Origin: DATENM01 sp045807765
Lineage (GTDB): Bacteria > Acidobacteriota > Blastocatellia > UBA7656
Direction of reading: 5' to 3'
NCBI GenBank assembly: GCA_045807765.1
Contig: JBJMGU010000231.1
Coordinates: 10,197 to 74,196 of the forward strand
Length of the DNA: 64,000 nt
Position numbers and translations under genes: made by a program. Under the pieces are notes generated by a model. The model worked only from the letters and a program-made list of their open reading frames with translations, did no database searches and was not told the origin of the DNA. This document shows positions 1 through 9,019 of this stretch, piece by piece. Numbering within the stretch: the first letter of the stretch is position 1; every line of letters starts with the position of its first letter.

Positions 1-1756
1 CGCTTGCGACGCGCGCAGGGCTGAAGCCGCCGAGCCTCAACTCGGTTGCGCCTTCATCATATAAGCCGAGAAAGATCAGCTCTGCTGCGAGCCGCGCATG
101 AGTCGCATCCGTATTCGCTGGCGACGCCGTAAGCGCAGGCCGCGCCGCCTGAATCAAGCGAAAGCGCGCGCCGATGTTGTAAGCCGGAAGCTGGCTGTAA
201 CAGGCGCGCAGGATGCCGAGCAGATCACGCCGCGCCGTTTCATCGCCGGTCAATCGCAACGCCTGTGTTGCCGCGTCTTTCGCTTCCGTGTAGCGCGATG
301 CTCGCAAGGCGGCCCGCGCCTGATCGCGATAGCCGCGCGCCAGCGGCTCGATGATCCGCCTTCCTTCGTCGGTAGCGGCCAGGGCTTGCAAGCGCAGGCT
401 GGCGCGGTGGCCGAAGTAATTGTCGCGATCTTCGGGTATGGCCAGGTAAGCGCGCGCCGCTTCCTCCAGCCGCCCGGCCAGTTCCGTAGCGACCAAGCGC
501 ATGAACGACGCTTCGCCGCGAATCGGCGCGCTGACCAGCCGCGGCGTGATGGGCCGCGCCGCCACTTGCGTGAAGAGCGCGATGGCCGCTTCGAAATTGC
601 CGCGCGCGAGTTCGATCTTGGCGCGATTGAATAAGCCGACGGTGGCGAGCGGCTGATTGGCAAAGCGTTCTTCGATGCGCTTCGACCAGATGATCGCGTC
701 GTCGTCTTTGCCGGCAAAGCGGAGGCAGTCAACGACGTTGCGGTAAGCGCCTTCGATCAAGTCGCTGGCCGGGTAGGCGGTGATGAATTCCATGTAACGC
801 CGGGCCGCCTCTTCATAACGTTGCGCCTTCTGCAATGCCGTCGCCACCCAATAGTAACCTTGCTCACCTTCCTTCTTGGCGGCGAACTCGGTGTGGGCGC
901 GCTCGAACCATTTTATGGCGTCGTCGAAATGGTCTTCGCGATAAAAGGTGTAGCCGGTTTGATAAACCGCCTCGGCGCGGTTGAGGCTGTCGGGGAAACG
1001 CTCGATGATGTCGAGCAAGTGTGCGCGCGCCTCCGCCCAGTGGCGATTGAAAAGATAGATGCGGGCGCGGCGCAGCGCCTCGAACTCGTTGGGCTTGAGA
1101 TCAGCGGCGCGGTCGAGCCCGTCAAGCCCAAGCGACGCGGCCAGCGCGGAATCGTCGCGTGACGCGCCGACCAGTTGATTGAAAGTGGCTCGCGCCGTTG
1201 CCACATCGCCGAGCTTCGCATACGCCTGCCCAAGCCGCGCCATGGCGCTGCGTCCGTGTCCGCCCGAAGGTGAAGCCGCAGGCCGCAGCATGGCGATGGC
1301 GTCGCGGGCGTTGCCGCTTTCGAGGTGGCTATCGATCAAACGGCTGCGCGCCGTGGTCACGAGCGCACTCGACGGATGCGCCGCAAGCAAGCGCGTCAGA
1401 TATTGCCGCTCAAGCGCGAGATCGTTTGCGGCTCGCGCTAACGCCGCCAGGTGCCACAGCGCATACTCGGCAACCAGCGAGTTGCGATTGAGCAGGCCGA
1501 GATACAAGGTCGTGGCTTCGGCCCGCGCGCCGCGCCGCTCCGCAAGCCGCGCCAGCAAGTAATCATAGTTGTTTGCCGTAAAGACCGCAGGCGTTGTGGC
1601 GCGCAGGTCACGGACCAGTCGTTCGGCGCGCTCAAAGTCTCGCCCGTCCATCGCGGCGCGAATCTGGTCGGCGCGCGCCTGCAAGCTCTGCGCACCGGCG
1701 GCGGGCGCAAGGATAATGAGAAGGACGAAAACAACAAACGAAAATCGGAACATCAT
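1..1756 (-). CDS. Lytic transglycosylase-like TPR protein, N-terminal part (3' end outside window)
   Basis: The minus-strand frame from the ATG at 1756 stays open to the window edge, giving about 585 residues without a stop. It begins with a hydrophobic signal peptide (MMFRFSFVVFVLLIILAPAA, cut near AGA-Q). The rest is an alpha-helical, alanine/arginine-rich series of TPR-like units, such as KAQRYEEAARRYMEF and a late LGLYDEGATELRLG stretch. That is how the superhelical part of Slt70-type soluble lytic transglycosylases looks. The catalytic SLT domain would lie past position 1, so the enzymatic call is inference and a plain periplasmic TPR protein is possible. The M20 peptidase gene ends 11 nt upstream, so the two are probably cotranscribed. 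Confidence 0.6.
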   Translation of the reverse strand, partial: MMFRFSFVVFVLLIILAPAAGAQSLQARADQIRAAMDGRDFERAERLVRDLRATTPAVFTANNYDYLLARLAERRGARAEATTLYLGLLNRNSLVAEYALWHLAALARAANDLALERQYLTRLLAAHPSSALVTTARSRLIDSHLESGNARDAIAMLRPAASPSGGHGRSAMARLGQAYAKLGDVATARATFNQLVGASRDDSALAASLGLDGLDRAADLKPNEFEALRRARIYLFNRHWAEARAHLLDIIERFPDSLNRAEAVYQTGYTFYREDHFDDAIKWFERAHTEFAAKKEGEQGYYWVATALQKAQRYEEAARRYMEFITAYPASDLIEGAYRNVVDCLRFAGKDDDAIIWSKRIEERFANQPLATVGLFNRAKIELARGNFEAAIALFTQVAARPITPRLVSAPIRGEASFMRLVATELAGRLEEAARAYLAIPEDRDNYFGHRASLRLQALAATDEGRRIIEPLARGYRDQARAALRASRYTEAKDAATQALRLTGDETARRDLLGILRACYSQLPAYNIGARFRLIQAARPALTASPANTDATHARLAAELIFLGLYDEGATELRLGGFSPARVAS

Positions 1757-1767
1757 ACCCCTGGAAT

Positions 1768-2934
1768 TCAACCGAAGAAGTAGGCTTCGAGCGTTTCGGC
1801 GTACAGCACAGAGCCCAGCACCAGCTCGTCTATGATGACGAACTCGTTCGGCACGTGCGCCAGCTTGTCGTCGCCCGGATAATGCACCACCGACGTGATG
1901 CCGGCGAAGAAGAGGTTCTTGGCGACGGTGTTGCCGCCGAAGGTTTCGTACTTCATCGGCAGGTTCAAGCGCCGCGCCGCCGTGTCGAAGCTGCGCACGA
2001 TGATCGAGTTCTTGTCTGACAGGTGCGGCTCGGTTTCGTGCAGCACCTTGACGCTCAGCTCGGCGTCGGGCGAGCGGTGGCGGGCGGCAGCAAGTTTCTC
2101 TTCAAGCTTCGTAAGCACATCCTGCTTGCCGATGCCGCCGGGCAGGCGGAAGTCAATCGTCGCGCGCGCCACTGCCGGCACCGTGTTGGTCGAAGAACCA
2201 CCCTGAATCGTACCGATATTCATTGTCCAGCCGTCGAAGGCGCGGTCGTAGTTCGCGCCGAGGTCGAGCGACTTGACTTCGGCAAGCGCCTCGGCGAGCG
2301 GGATGATGGCGTTGCGGCCCAGCTCCGGCGTCGAGCCGTGCGCCTGGATGCCGCGGCTTTCGACTTCGACCCAGAGGATGCCCTTCTCGCCATAGATTGA
2401 TAAGTCCATGCGCCCGCCGTCGGGGATAATGGCAACGTCGAATTTGATGCCGCACTCTTCGACCAGATAGATGATGCCGAGTTGGCTGCCCATCTCTTCA
2501 TCGGCGGCGGCGATCAGGTAGATCGTGCCGTCAAAGTCGGCGTGCTCGGCCAGAAAGGCTTTGCAGGCGGCATAGGCGCAGGCAAACGACCCCTTATCGT
2601 CGAGCGTGCCGCGCCCGTAAATGCGCCCATCTTTAATCGTCGGCTCGAAGGGCGGCGTCTCCCACTGCTCCAGCTCACCCGGCGGCACCACATCCATGTG
2701 CGAGACAAAGCCAATCGATTTCGTTCCGCGGCCTTTGCGCCCGACGATGTTGGTGCGCCCCGGCTCTTTCTCGTAGTAGGCGACCTCCATGCCGAGCTGT
2801 TCAAGCGAGCGCGTGACGATCTCTTTGCAGAGGTATTCGTTACCCGGCGGGTTGACAGTGTCCTGACGGACAAGCTCGCAGACGATTTCAACGATTTCAT
2901 CGCGGTTGATGTGGCCGGCAAATTTCGATTCCAT
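1768..2934 (-). CDS. M20-family metallopeptidase / deacylase (ArgE/DapE type)
   Basis: This 388-aa protein is a zinc-dependent amidohydrolase of the M20 family, which cleaves dipeptides or N-acyl amino acids in the cytoplasm. The metal-site motifs are in order: GFVSHMDVVPPG, YGRGTLDDKG, then ADEEMGS with the catalytic Glu pair. A lid/dimerisation region follows (GTIQGGSSTNTVPAVA), and a late GGNTVAKNL segment. Length is normal for the family. The ATG at 2934 has AGGAG about 7 nt upstream. M20 members are very alike, so the substrate (acetylornithine, succinyl-diaminopimelate or a dipeptide) cannot be assigned. No arginine or lysine pathway genes are next to it. Confidence 0.85.
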   Translation of the reverse strand: MESKFAGHINRDEIVEIVCELVRQDTVNPPGNEYLCKEIVTRSLEQLGMEVAYYEKEPGRTNIVGRKGRGTKSIGFVSHMDVVPPGELEQWETPPFEPTIKDGRIYGRGTLDDKGSFACAYAACKAFLAEHADFDGTIYLIAAADEEMGSQLGIIYLVEECGIKFDVAIIPDGGRMDLSIYGEKGILWVEVESRGIQAHGSTPELGRNAIIPLAEALAEVKSLDLGANYDRAFDGWTMNIGTIQGGSSTNTVPAVARATIDFRLPGGIGKQDVLTKLEEKLAAARHRSPDAELSVKVLHETEPHLSDKNSIIVRSFDTAARRLNLPMKYETFGGNTVAKNLFFAGITSVVHYPGDDKLAHVPNEFVIIDELVLGSVLYAETLEAYFFG

Positions 2935-3033
2935 AATGGCTCCTGTGTATCGTCGTCTTTGTTGAGTATAGACCGGCGGGCGCGGTCACGAAAGCGACGC
3001 GCGATGCGCGCTTAAACAGAGCGCGGAAAACTC

Positions 3034-3062
3034 TTGAACCCGTTACCCGTGCATGCTATAAC
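3034..3062 (+). promoter_or_regulatory. Sigma70-type promoter of the roadblock/MglA operon
   Basis: TTGAAC (3034-3039) and TATAAC (3057-3062) are separated by exactly 17 nt, about 150 nt before the roadblock gene start. This is the only strong promoter-like pair in the 284-nt gap at 2935-3218. Confidence 0.6.
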
Positions 3063-3218
3063 AGGCTCACCCGACGCATGCCCCTGCTGACGCCTGATCC
3101 CCTACCGAACGTTTTGTCATCACGCTCGCAAACGTTCGCTTTGAAAACCAAGCGCAAGAAAGTCGTGCCGATCTGGCAACGCTCTCGTTTGCTTCGGTCT
3201 TTCGCTTAAGGAGAAGGA

Positions 3219-3710
3219 ATGGCGGCTCCGGTCGTAATGTACGAAGAGGAATATGGGCAGCTCAAGGGCGCCATCACGCGCCTGTGCGCCGACGCCAACG
3301 CCAAGTTCGTCTTCCTGGTTGATAAAAATGGTCAGCAGATTGCCGCGCACGGGGAGATGCTCAACCTCGACACCACCAGCCTTGCCAGCCTCACTGCCGG
3401 CAACGTTGCGGCGACCGATGGCCTGGCGCACCTGATCGGCGAGCAGGGCTTTCCGGTCCTATCGCACGAAGGCGAGCGCGACAACATTCATATTTCCATC
3501 GTCGCCAACCGCGTCATCCTGGTCGTCATCTTCGACGAGCGCAGTAGCCTCGGCCTCGTGCGCTTGCGTGTCAAGCGAGTGACCGCCGAGATGAATGCGA
3601 TCTTTGACGCCATTGACCGCAAGGTTGACCGCGAGCGCGAGATGGGATTTGCGCTCGATTCGCCGTTTGCCGAGATTACCGAGGAAGACATCGACGCCCT
3701 GTTCAGTTAG
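3219..3710 (+). CDS. Roadblock/LC7 domain protein, MglB-like
   Basis: A 163-aa protein with the alpha/beta roadblock fold. A central core (KFVFLVDKNGQQIAAHG, then an ALxAGNVAAT-type helix and IHISIVANRVILVVIFD strands) is followed by a charged C-terminal helix. Roadblock proteins of the MglB type are GTPase-activating partners of MglA, and the gene for an MglA GTPase follows 80 nt downstream on the same strand. The ATG is preceded by a strong AAGGAG. Role inferred: control of the small GTPase in cell polarity or surface motility. The protein is somewhat longer at the C terminus than a minimal roadblock domain. Confidence 0.85.
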   Translation: MAAPVVMYEEEYGQLKGAITRLCADANAKFVFLVDKNGQQIAAHGEMLNLDTTSLASLTAGNVAATDGLAHLIGEQGFPVLSHEGERDNIHISIVANRVILVVIFDERSSLGLVRLRVKRVTAEMNAIFDAIDRKVDREREMGFALDSPFAEITEEDIDALFS

Positions 3711-3790
3711 ACCGCGCGCCTTGCCCCTCAAGTAATGAGCGCTCCGGTAGCCGCACCCCGCTCACCGGCACTTTATAAGGGATACAAGCC

Positions 3791-4384
3791 TTGACGTTCA
3801 TCAACTACGCCTCGCGCGAGATCAATTGCAAGATTGTTTATTACGGGCCGGGCCTCGGCGGCAAGACCACCAACCTGCAATTCATCTATGATTCGACCGC
3901 CCAGCAAGCCAAGGGCAAGCTCATCAGCCTGGCGACGGAAACCGACCGCACGCTCTTTTTCGACTTCCTGCCGCTCGACCTTGGCACCGTGCGCGGCTTC
4001 AAGACACGCTTTCACCTTTACACAGTGCCCGGCCAGGTCTTCTATGACGCCAGCCGCAAGCTGATCCTTAAAGGCGTTGACGGCGTCGTCTTTGTCGCCG
4101 ACTCGCAGCGCGAGCGCATGGACGCCAACGTCGAGTCGCTCTTCAACCTCGAAGCCAATCTTAAACAGCATGGCTACGAATTGACCAAGCTGCCATACGT
4201 GCTGCAACTGAACAAGCGCGACCTGCCGAACGTCGTCGCTGTCGAAGAGCTGAAGGCCGAGCTGCTGCGCCGGGACGAGCCGGTCTTCGAGGGCGTCGCC
4301 AGCCGCGGCGTCGGCGTCTTTGATACGCTCAAGGCGGTCGCCAAGCAGGTGTTGATGGAACTGCGCAAGAGCAGCGGCGGGTAA
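3791..4384 (+). CDS. mglA: MglA-type Ras-like GTPase
   Basis: A 197-aa small GTPase. The P-loop GPGLGGKTTN is at residues 19-28, switch/G3 is TVPGQVFYDA, and the nucleotide-specificity motif is NKRD. Thr replaces the usual G3 Asp (TVPGQ), which is normal for MglA, so this is not a defect. MglA is the polarity switch behind gliding and type IV pilus motility in Myxococcus and is paired with MglB. The start is TTG at 3791, chosen because AAGGGA lies 8 nt before it and the protein then begins as other MglA do (MTFINYASREINCKIVYYG). It is cotranscribed with the roadblock gene and ends in a strong terminator. Confidence 0.93.
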   Translation: MTFINYASREINCKIVYYGPGLGGKTTNLQFIYDSTAQQAKGKLISLATETDRTLFFDFLPLDLGTVRGFKTRFHLYTVPGQVFYDASRKLILKGVDGVVFVADSQRERMDANVESLFNLEANLKQHGYELTKLPYVLQLNKRDLPNVVAVEELKAELLRRDEPVFEGVASRGVGVFDTLKAVAKQVLMELRKSSGG

Positions 4385-4390
4385 AGAAGC

Positions 4391-4430
4391 GGGGCCTGCC
4401 TGCACGCGGCAGGCCCCAACAAGTTTTGCT
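4391..4430 (+). terminator. Intrinsic terminator after mglA
   Basis: A perfect 10-bp stem (4391-4400 with 4408-4417, arms GGGGCCTGCC/GGCAGGCCCC) with a 7-nt loop, starting 6 nt after the mglA stop. The downstream tract AACAAGTTTTGCTT is a weak U-run. Confidence 0.8.
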
Positions 4431-4458
4431 TGACGCGCACCGTGGCCGGAAATATGAT
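4430..4458 (+). promoter_or_regulatory. Promoter of the secreted DUF11 protein gene
   Basis: TTGACG (4430-4435) and TATGAT (4453-4458) with a 17-nt spacer. The -35 box touches the end of the mglA terminator tail, so termination and initiation are packed together. The leader before the start at 4606 is about 140 nt. Confidence 0.65.
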
Positions 4459-4605
4459 ACTGCCGCGTCCGGTGCCTGGTTCATTAAACTAATCACTGTT
4501 CCACTCAAGTTCTTCATCCTCTCACCGGGCGCGAACGATTCATTGATTGTAAGCCTGCTTCCTTTGACTCATTGATCGGCAATGCCGCGGAAGGAGAAAG
4601 TCCCC

Positions 4606-6546
4606 ATGGCCAAATCAGCGAAAGCTGCGCCGCGCTGGTCGCGTCTGCTGCTCGACCTTTTGTTCGGTGCTTTCCTTTTCGGATTGTTCTTGATCGTCTG
4701 GTTGCCGCCGGGCGGCGCGTCGAGTGCGGCGACAGGCGGCGCTCCGGCCACCGTGATGCCGATGCAAGGCACCAGCATCATCGCCAACATCAGTGGCTCG
4801 ATCAGCACGACCGACCCAACATTCATCGGCCCGCGCCATTTCCGCTCGGGCATCCGCGGCGACCGCAACTGCCAGACGACCGGGGTGGTCGGCGCGCGCT
4901 ACTATGACCTGCATTATTTCACCAACACCTCGGCGACCTCGCAGCAGGTGAGCATCAACTTCACCTCCAACTGCGGGTTCAACACCTACGAGGCGGTCTA
5001 CAGCCCGCAGTTCGACCCGACCAACATCTGCGCCAATTACTTGTCCGGGCCCGGCGTGTCGGGTAGCCGATCATGGGAGTTCACCGTATGCGCCAACAGC
5101 ACGTTTTCGATCCTTGTCTATGGACTCGAACCCGGCGTCACGTGCAGCAGCTATCAGCTGGCGGTCGGCGGTACGAGCGCCATCGTCTTTAACGGCTCAT
5201 CCGTAAGCTCACCGGGTAAAGCCTTTGAGGTCGTGCCCGGTGGGTCGGTTAAAGGAGGCGAGGCCGGGCCGGGCACGCGCGCCGACGTGACGCGCAAAAG
5301 GTTGAAGCGGCCCAATGACGCCTTCGACGCCCGCAAGGTCTTCGTGCCGCTGCCGGAGTTTGCGCCGCCGCCCGGCCTGTTGCTGCCGGAGGCGGGGACA
5401 CCGCTGGTGGTCTCGGTCAATGGCTCACTCACGCCGGGTGATCAGACCTTCACCGGGCCGATCCATTTCCGCAGCGGCATTCCTGGTGATGCGAACTGCA
5501 CCCCCTTTGGATTTGTGAGGCCGCACGTCTACGATCAATACTTCTTTATGAATGACTCGCCCACGGCTCAGCGAATCTCTGTCGTCTTCACCTCCAACTG
5601 CGGGTTCAACACCTACGAGGCGGTCTACAGCCCGCAGTTCGACCCGACCAACATCTGCGCCAACTATCTGGCCGGCGCGGGCCGCTCGGGCAGCGTCACC
5701 TGGGAGTTCACGGTCTGCCCCGGTACGCAGTTTTCCATCGTCGTTTACAATGTCATACCCAACCTGTACTGCTCCGGTTACTCATTGCAGGTATATGGCA
5801 ACGGCGTCCACTTCATCGGTACGCAGGCGACCGACATCTCGGTGACGAAGACAGGCCCATCGGGCACGGCCACCTCTAGCGGTGATTTCAGCTACAACAT
5901 CACCGTGAGCAATAATGGACCGCAACGCGCCGACAACGTGCTGCTGACCGACACGCTGCCGCCGGGCACGACGTTTGAATCGTTGCTGTTGACAACACCC
6001 CTGGGTTCGGGGACCCCGCCGAGTTGTACCACCCCGCCCGTCGGCGGCACGGGGACAATCACCTGTACGATTCCGACGCTGTCGGCGGTGCCGGGCACGG
6101 GGCTTGTGACGTCGCTGCAATTCGCGCTGATGTTGCATGCGACACCCGGCGCGACGCTCACGAACACGGCGGCGGTTTCATTTCAGGGAGTTGATCTGAA
6201 CCCGGCCAACAACACCTCGACGACCAGTGGCACCGGCGGCGGTGGCGGCGGCAGTTTCGATATCTGCTTGCAGGACGATTCAACCCCATCAACCGTGCTG
6301 TTGATTAACTCGCACACAGGAGATTATCGCTTCTGCTGTAACGGCACAGCCTTCACAGGCAAGGGAGCGTTAATTATCAAAGGCTCGATCATCACCTTAC
6401 AGCACAACACGACAGACCGGCGCGTGCAGGCGACGGTTGACCTGAGTGTCTTCAAAGGCTCGGCGTCTTTGCAGACGCCGCCGGGCGTGACACGATGCAC
6501 GATCACGGACCGCGACGTTAGAAATAATACCTGTAATTGTCCGTGA
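4606..6546 (+). CDS. Secreted two-repeat DUF11 protein with cysteine-rich C-terminal domain
   Basis: A 646-aa exported protein of unknown function. An N-terminal membrane/signal segment (LLLDLLFGAFLFGLFLIVWL) is followed by two copies of a domain of about 135 residues (roughly 60-195 and 269-405). Each copy has 'TFxGPxHFRSG', a 26-residue identical core beginning FTSNCGFNTYEAVYSPQF, and paired cysteines. A DUF11 domain follows (about 408-538, DISVTKTGPSG...NITVSNNGP), then a Gly linker, then a C-terminal domain (551-646) with six cysteines. That last domain is also found at the end of the 42975-48791 protein. The ATG at 4606 is preferred over 4582 because AAGGAG lies 9 nt before it. Cell-surface or matrix role inferred. 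Confidence 0.8.
   Translation: MAKSAKAAPRWSRLLLDLLFGAFLFGLFLIVWLPPGGASSAATGGAPATVMPMQGTSIIANISGSISTTDPTFIGPRHFRSGIRGDRNCQTTGVVGARYYDLHYFTNTSATSQQVSINFTSNCGFNTYEAVYSPQFDPTNICANYLSGPGVSGSRSWEFTVCANSTFSILVYGLEPGVTCSSYQLAVGGTSAIVFNGSSVSSPGKAFEVVPGGSVKGGEAGPGTRADVTRKRLKRPNDAFDARKVFVPLPEFAPPPGLLLPEAGTPLVVSVNGSLTPGDQTFTGPIHFRSGIPGDANCTPFGFVRPHVYDQYFFMNDSPTAQRISVVFTSNCGFNTYEAVYSPQFDPTNICANYLAGAGRSGSVTWEFTVCPGTQFSIVVYNVIPNLYCSGYSLQVYGNGVHFIGTQATDISVTKTGPSGTATSSGDFSYNITVSNNGPQRADNVLLTDTLPPGTTFESLLLTTPLGSGTPPSCTTPPVGGTGTITCTIPTLSAVPGTGLVTSLQFALMLHATPGATLTNTAAVSFQGVDLNPANNTSTTSGTGGGGGGSFDICLQDDSTPSTVLLINSHTGDYRFCCNGTAFTGKGALIIKGSIITLQHNTTDRRVQATVDLSVFKGSASLQTPPGVTRCTITDRDVRNNTCNCP
4960..5663 (+). repeat. 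Intragenic 77-bp perfect direct repeat (4960-5036 and 5587-5663)
   Basis: The segments 4960-5036 and 5587-5663 are identical by eye, 627 bp apart and in the same frame, inside the duplicated domain of the secreted DUF11 protein. Flanking parts of the duplicated domains have drifted, so identity this long suggests gene conversion or strong constraint on the core. Confidence 0.85.
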
Positions 6547-6553
6547 GGTGAGG

Positions 6554-8851
6554 TCAACGGGCCGCGGCCTGTTGCTTGAGCGCTTCGATGTGCGATTGGG
6601 CTTGCTGAATCGCCGCCGCGTCAGAGGTCTGAGCGGCGGCGGCCTGCCATTCGACGATGGCCTGTTGCGGCTGTTCGTCGGCTTCGTAGACCAGCGCCAA
6701 GGCGCGATGACAGTCGGCGCAGTTGCCCGCTGACTCTCGCAAGGCATGCAGCAAGCGCCGTCGCGCCTTGCGCAGCCTGCCGCGATTGACGAAGCGCTGC
6801 GCCTGTGCGAGCAGCCCTTCGATTGTCTCTTGCTCGTCGCCGCGTGCCCGCTTGAACAGGTCGCGCGCTTCGCCAGAGTAAGGATTGATCGTCAACGCCG
6901 TTTCGGCTTCGCGCATAGCCTGCGCCGCGTCACCGGCCATCAGCAAAGCCTCGCCCATCAGCCAGTGACCATTAGCAAAGTACGGGTCGCGTCGGATCGC
7001 TTCGCTGGCTTCTTCGCGTAGCCCTGCGGCGTCTTTTGAAAGCCAGGCAAGGTAGGCAAGCAGCAGGTGGCTGGCATCGGGCGTCAACGTGTGTGACAAC
7101 GACGCGCGCGCCGCCGCCGTCGCTTCGCGGATGGCCGCCTCGCGCGCCGCTGTCAAGCGCGCCGCTTCGGCTTGTGAGATGCTAGTTACATTCAGCCGCG
7201 CCTGCGCCACGTCGGCAAACAACGCCAGCGAGCGCGCCAGCTCGAACTGATATGTCCCGGTCGCCTCTGCGCTGTTAGCCGCGGCCCGGCCCGCCGCGAG
7301 TGCGCCATCGAAATCGCGGCCGAGCGCGGCAGCAAACGAGCGGCGCATCTCTACGTCTGCGCGCACCAGCACGAGCGCGTACCACGACACAATAACGAAG
7401 ATGGTGACACCGGCCCCCGCGATCCCGCGATGCAGTAGACGCGTCGCCGGTTTTACGCTGCCATCAGCAGAGCGGCTGTCGTCGCGACGCACACCCATCA
7501 CGACGTTAAAGGCCGCCTGCGCCAGCCCCGCGAAGGCGAAAAAATAAAGCCCCGTCGGAATCTGGTCAAAGATGAAAACGTTGTGCGCGGCGACGGCGGC
7601 GAGCGCCGCTATCAAGCCGGCGCATGTAATTTTCATCTCCTTGTCGGCGGCGCGGCGCGCGGCGATGGCCAGCCGCCGGAAAGCAGAGATTAGCACGGCA
7701 ACGTAAAAGATCGCGCCCGCCACGCCGTTCGAAACCGCCACGTCGAGATAGGCGTCGTGCGGGCTTTCGTTATTCGTTTGTGGCGCGAGCTGGGCAAGCT
7801 CCAGCGACTTGTACGGCAGGAAAGCCAATCGAAAACCTTCAGGGCCGCAGCCTGCAAGGCCATAAGCCGGGAGCATCGCCAGCGTGTCGCGCCACAAAAG
7901 CGTGCGGCCCGAACCGCTCGCGCCTTCGGCGATGGTAGCGCGGGCGCGCACAATGATCTGCCGCGACGCAGGGTTGACGGCGATCAACCCCAGCGCGCCG
8001 ATGACGATAAGCGCCGCGACCGTTGCACGGCGCACGGCGCGGCGGTCGCGCCAGATCGCAGGCCCTTCCCGGCGTCTGCCTGCGGCAAGCGCCAGCGCCA
8101 GCGCTCCGACCGCAAGTCCGACGATGGCTCCGCGCGTACCGCTAAAGACGATGACAAGCGTTGAAAGCAGCGTCGCCACCAGCGCCAGCAAGCGGGCGCG
8201 GCCTTGCTGCGCCAGCGCGAGAGCGGCGCTCACAGGCGTCGTGTAGAGCAGAAAATTTCCGAGGTAGTCGGCGTGCCCCAGTGTGCTGATGACGCGGACG
8301 ACGCGCCCGGCGGCGGACGCGAAGGTGTAGAGGTTCGCCGACATGAACGGGTCGCGCCCGAAGAACTGCGCGAAGCCATAGGTGGCGACGACCAGCCCGG
8401 TGATCGTGACGGCCCAGAGCGTCTGTCGCAGCCGCGCCCGCGACTCGCCGATGATGATGACCAGGCTCAGGCAGCAGATCAGAAAGCACACACGCGTCAG
8501 TAAGCCCATCTGATTCTCGAAGCTGCCGAGCAACGCGAGGCGCGGCGCGACGCCGAAAGCGGTCGAGGTCGCAAGCGTCGCGACGTAGAGCAGGATAAGC
8601 AGCACATGCGGCGAACGCAGCAATCGCAATCGCGCGCCGCCGGGCGCAAACTCTATCCATCCCATCAGGCCGACGAGCGCCGCCGAGCCAACAAGCAACA
8701 CGACCACCTTCGGCAGCGTGAACGTGCGATGCACCGCCGTGCTGAAGACCAGCGGCACGAGCGCCAGCAGTGCTAGGCTCACCGCAAACGCCAGCGCGCG
8801 GACCGGCGTTGTGGCCTTGGTTACAGAAGCAGGCTGGCGCGATGACTTCAT
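6554..8851 (-). CDS. O-antigen ligase-like polytopic membrane protein with TPR tail
   Basis: A 765-aa protein. About the first 470 residues hold many hydrophobic segments in the Wzy/WaaL (O-antigen ligase family) pattern, with the large periplasmic loop region 'TNNESPHDAYLDVAVSNGVAG'. The last 290 residues are a soluble alanine-rich TPR tail (FANGHWLMGEALLMAGDAAQAMREAE...). Such fusions attach or polymerise glycans at the outer face of the inner membrane. The exact acceptor cannot be read from sequence. It is convergent with the DUF11 gene, only 7 nt apart at 6547-6553. The 8852-9019 gap carries the terminator of the ACP gene, so this gene probably has its own promoter. Confidence 0.8.
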   Translation of the reverse strand: MKSSRQPASVTKATTPVRALAFAVSLALLALVPLVFSTAVHRTFTLPKVVVLLVGSAALVGLMGWIEFAPGGARLRLLRSPHVLLILLYVATLATSTAFGVAPRLALLGSFENQMGLLTRVCFLICCLSLVIIIGESRARLRQTLWAVTITGLVVATYGFAQFFGRDPFMSANLYTFASAAGRVVRVISTLGHADYLGNFLLYTTPVSAALALAQQGRARLLALVATLLSTLVIVFSGTRGAIVGLAVGALALALAAGRRREGPAIWRDRRAVRRATVAALIVIGALGLIAVNPASRQIIVRARATIAEGASGSGRTLLWRDTLAMLPAYGLAGCGPEGFRLAFLPYKSLELAQLAPQTNNESPHDAYLDVAVSNGVAGAIFYVAVLISAFRRLAIAARRAADKEMKITCAGLIAALAAVAAHNVFIFDQIPTGLYFFAFAGLAQAAFNVVMGVRRDDSRSADGSVKPATRLLHRGIAGAGVTIFVIVSWYALVLVRADVEMRRSFAAALGRDFDGALAAGRAAANSAEATGTYQFELARSLALFADVAQARLNVTSISQAEAARLTAAREAAIREATAAARASLSHTLTPDASHLLLAYLAWLSKDAAGLREEASEAIRRDPYFANGHWLMGEALLMAGDAAQAMREAETALTINPYSGEARDLFKRARGDEQETIEGLLAQAQRFVNRGRLRKARRRLLHALRESAGNCADCHRALALVYEADEQPQQAIVEWQAAAAQTSDAAAIQQAQSHIEALKQQAAAR

Positions 8852-8896
8852 GACGATTGTGAGATCAGGTGATGCGCTTTCCGATCAACGGGCGGC

Positions 8897-8932
8897 AAAA
8901 GGCGGCGCCAGCTTCGTTTTGCTGGCGCCGCC
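8897..8932 (-). terminator. Intrinsic terminator of the ACP operon
   Basis: A perfect 12-bp stem (8901-8912 with 8921-8932, arm GGCGGCGCCAGC) and an 8-nt loop. Read on the minus strand it is followed by TTTT (8900-8897). It lies about 90 nt after the ACP stop. Confidence 0.8.
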
Positions 8933-9019
8933 TGCGGTTATCAATGTCTGGTGTCGCCGCCACGCCGCCCGGTCACGCGCCGCGATGGGCAGGCCGGCGG
9001 GTCGCGGCGGGCTGCCGCG

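Noticed and set aside
3791..4384. Apparent defect in MglA: Thr instead of Asp in the G3 motif (TVPGQ)
   Set aside because: This substitution is normal for MglA-type GTPases and not a sign of inactivation.
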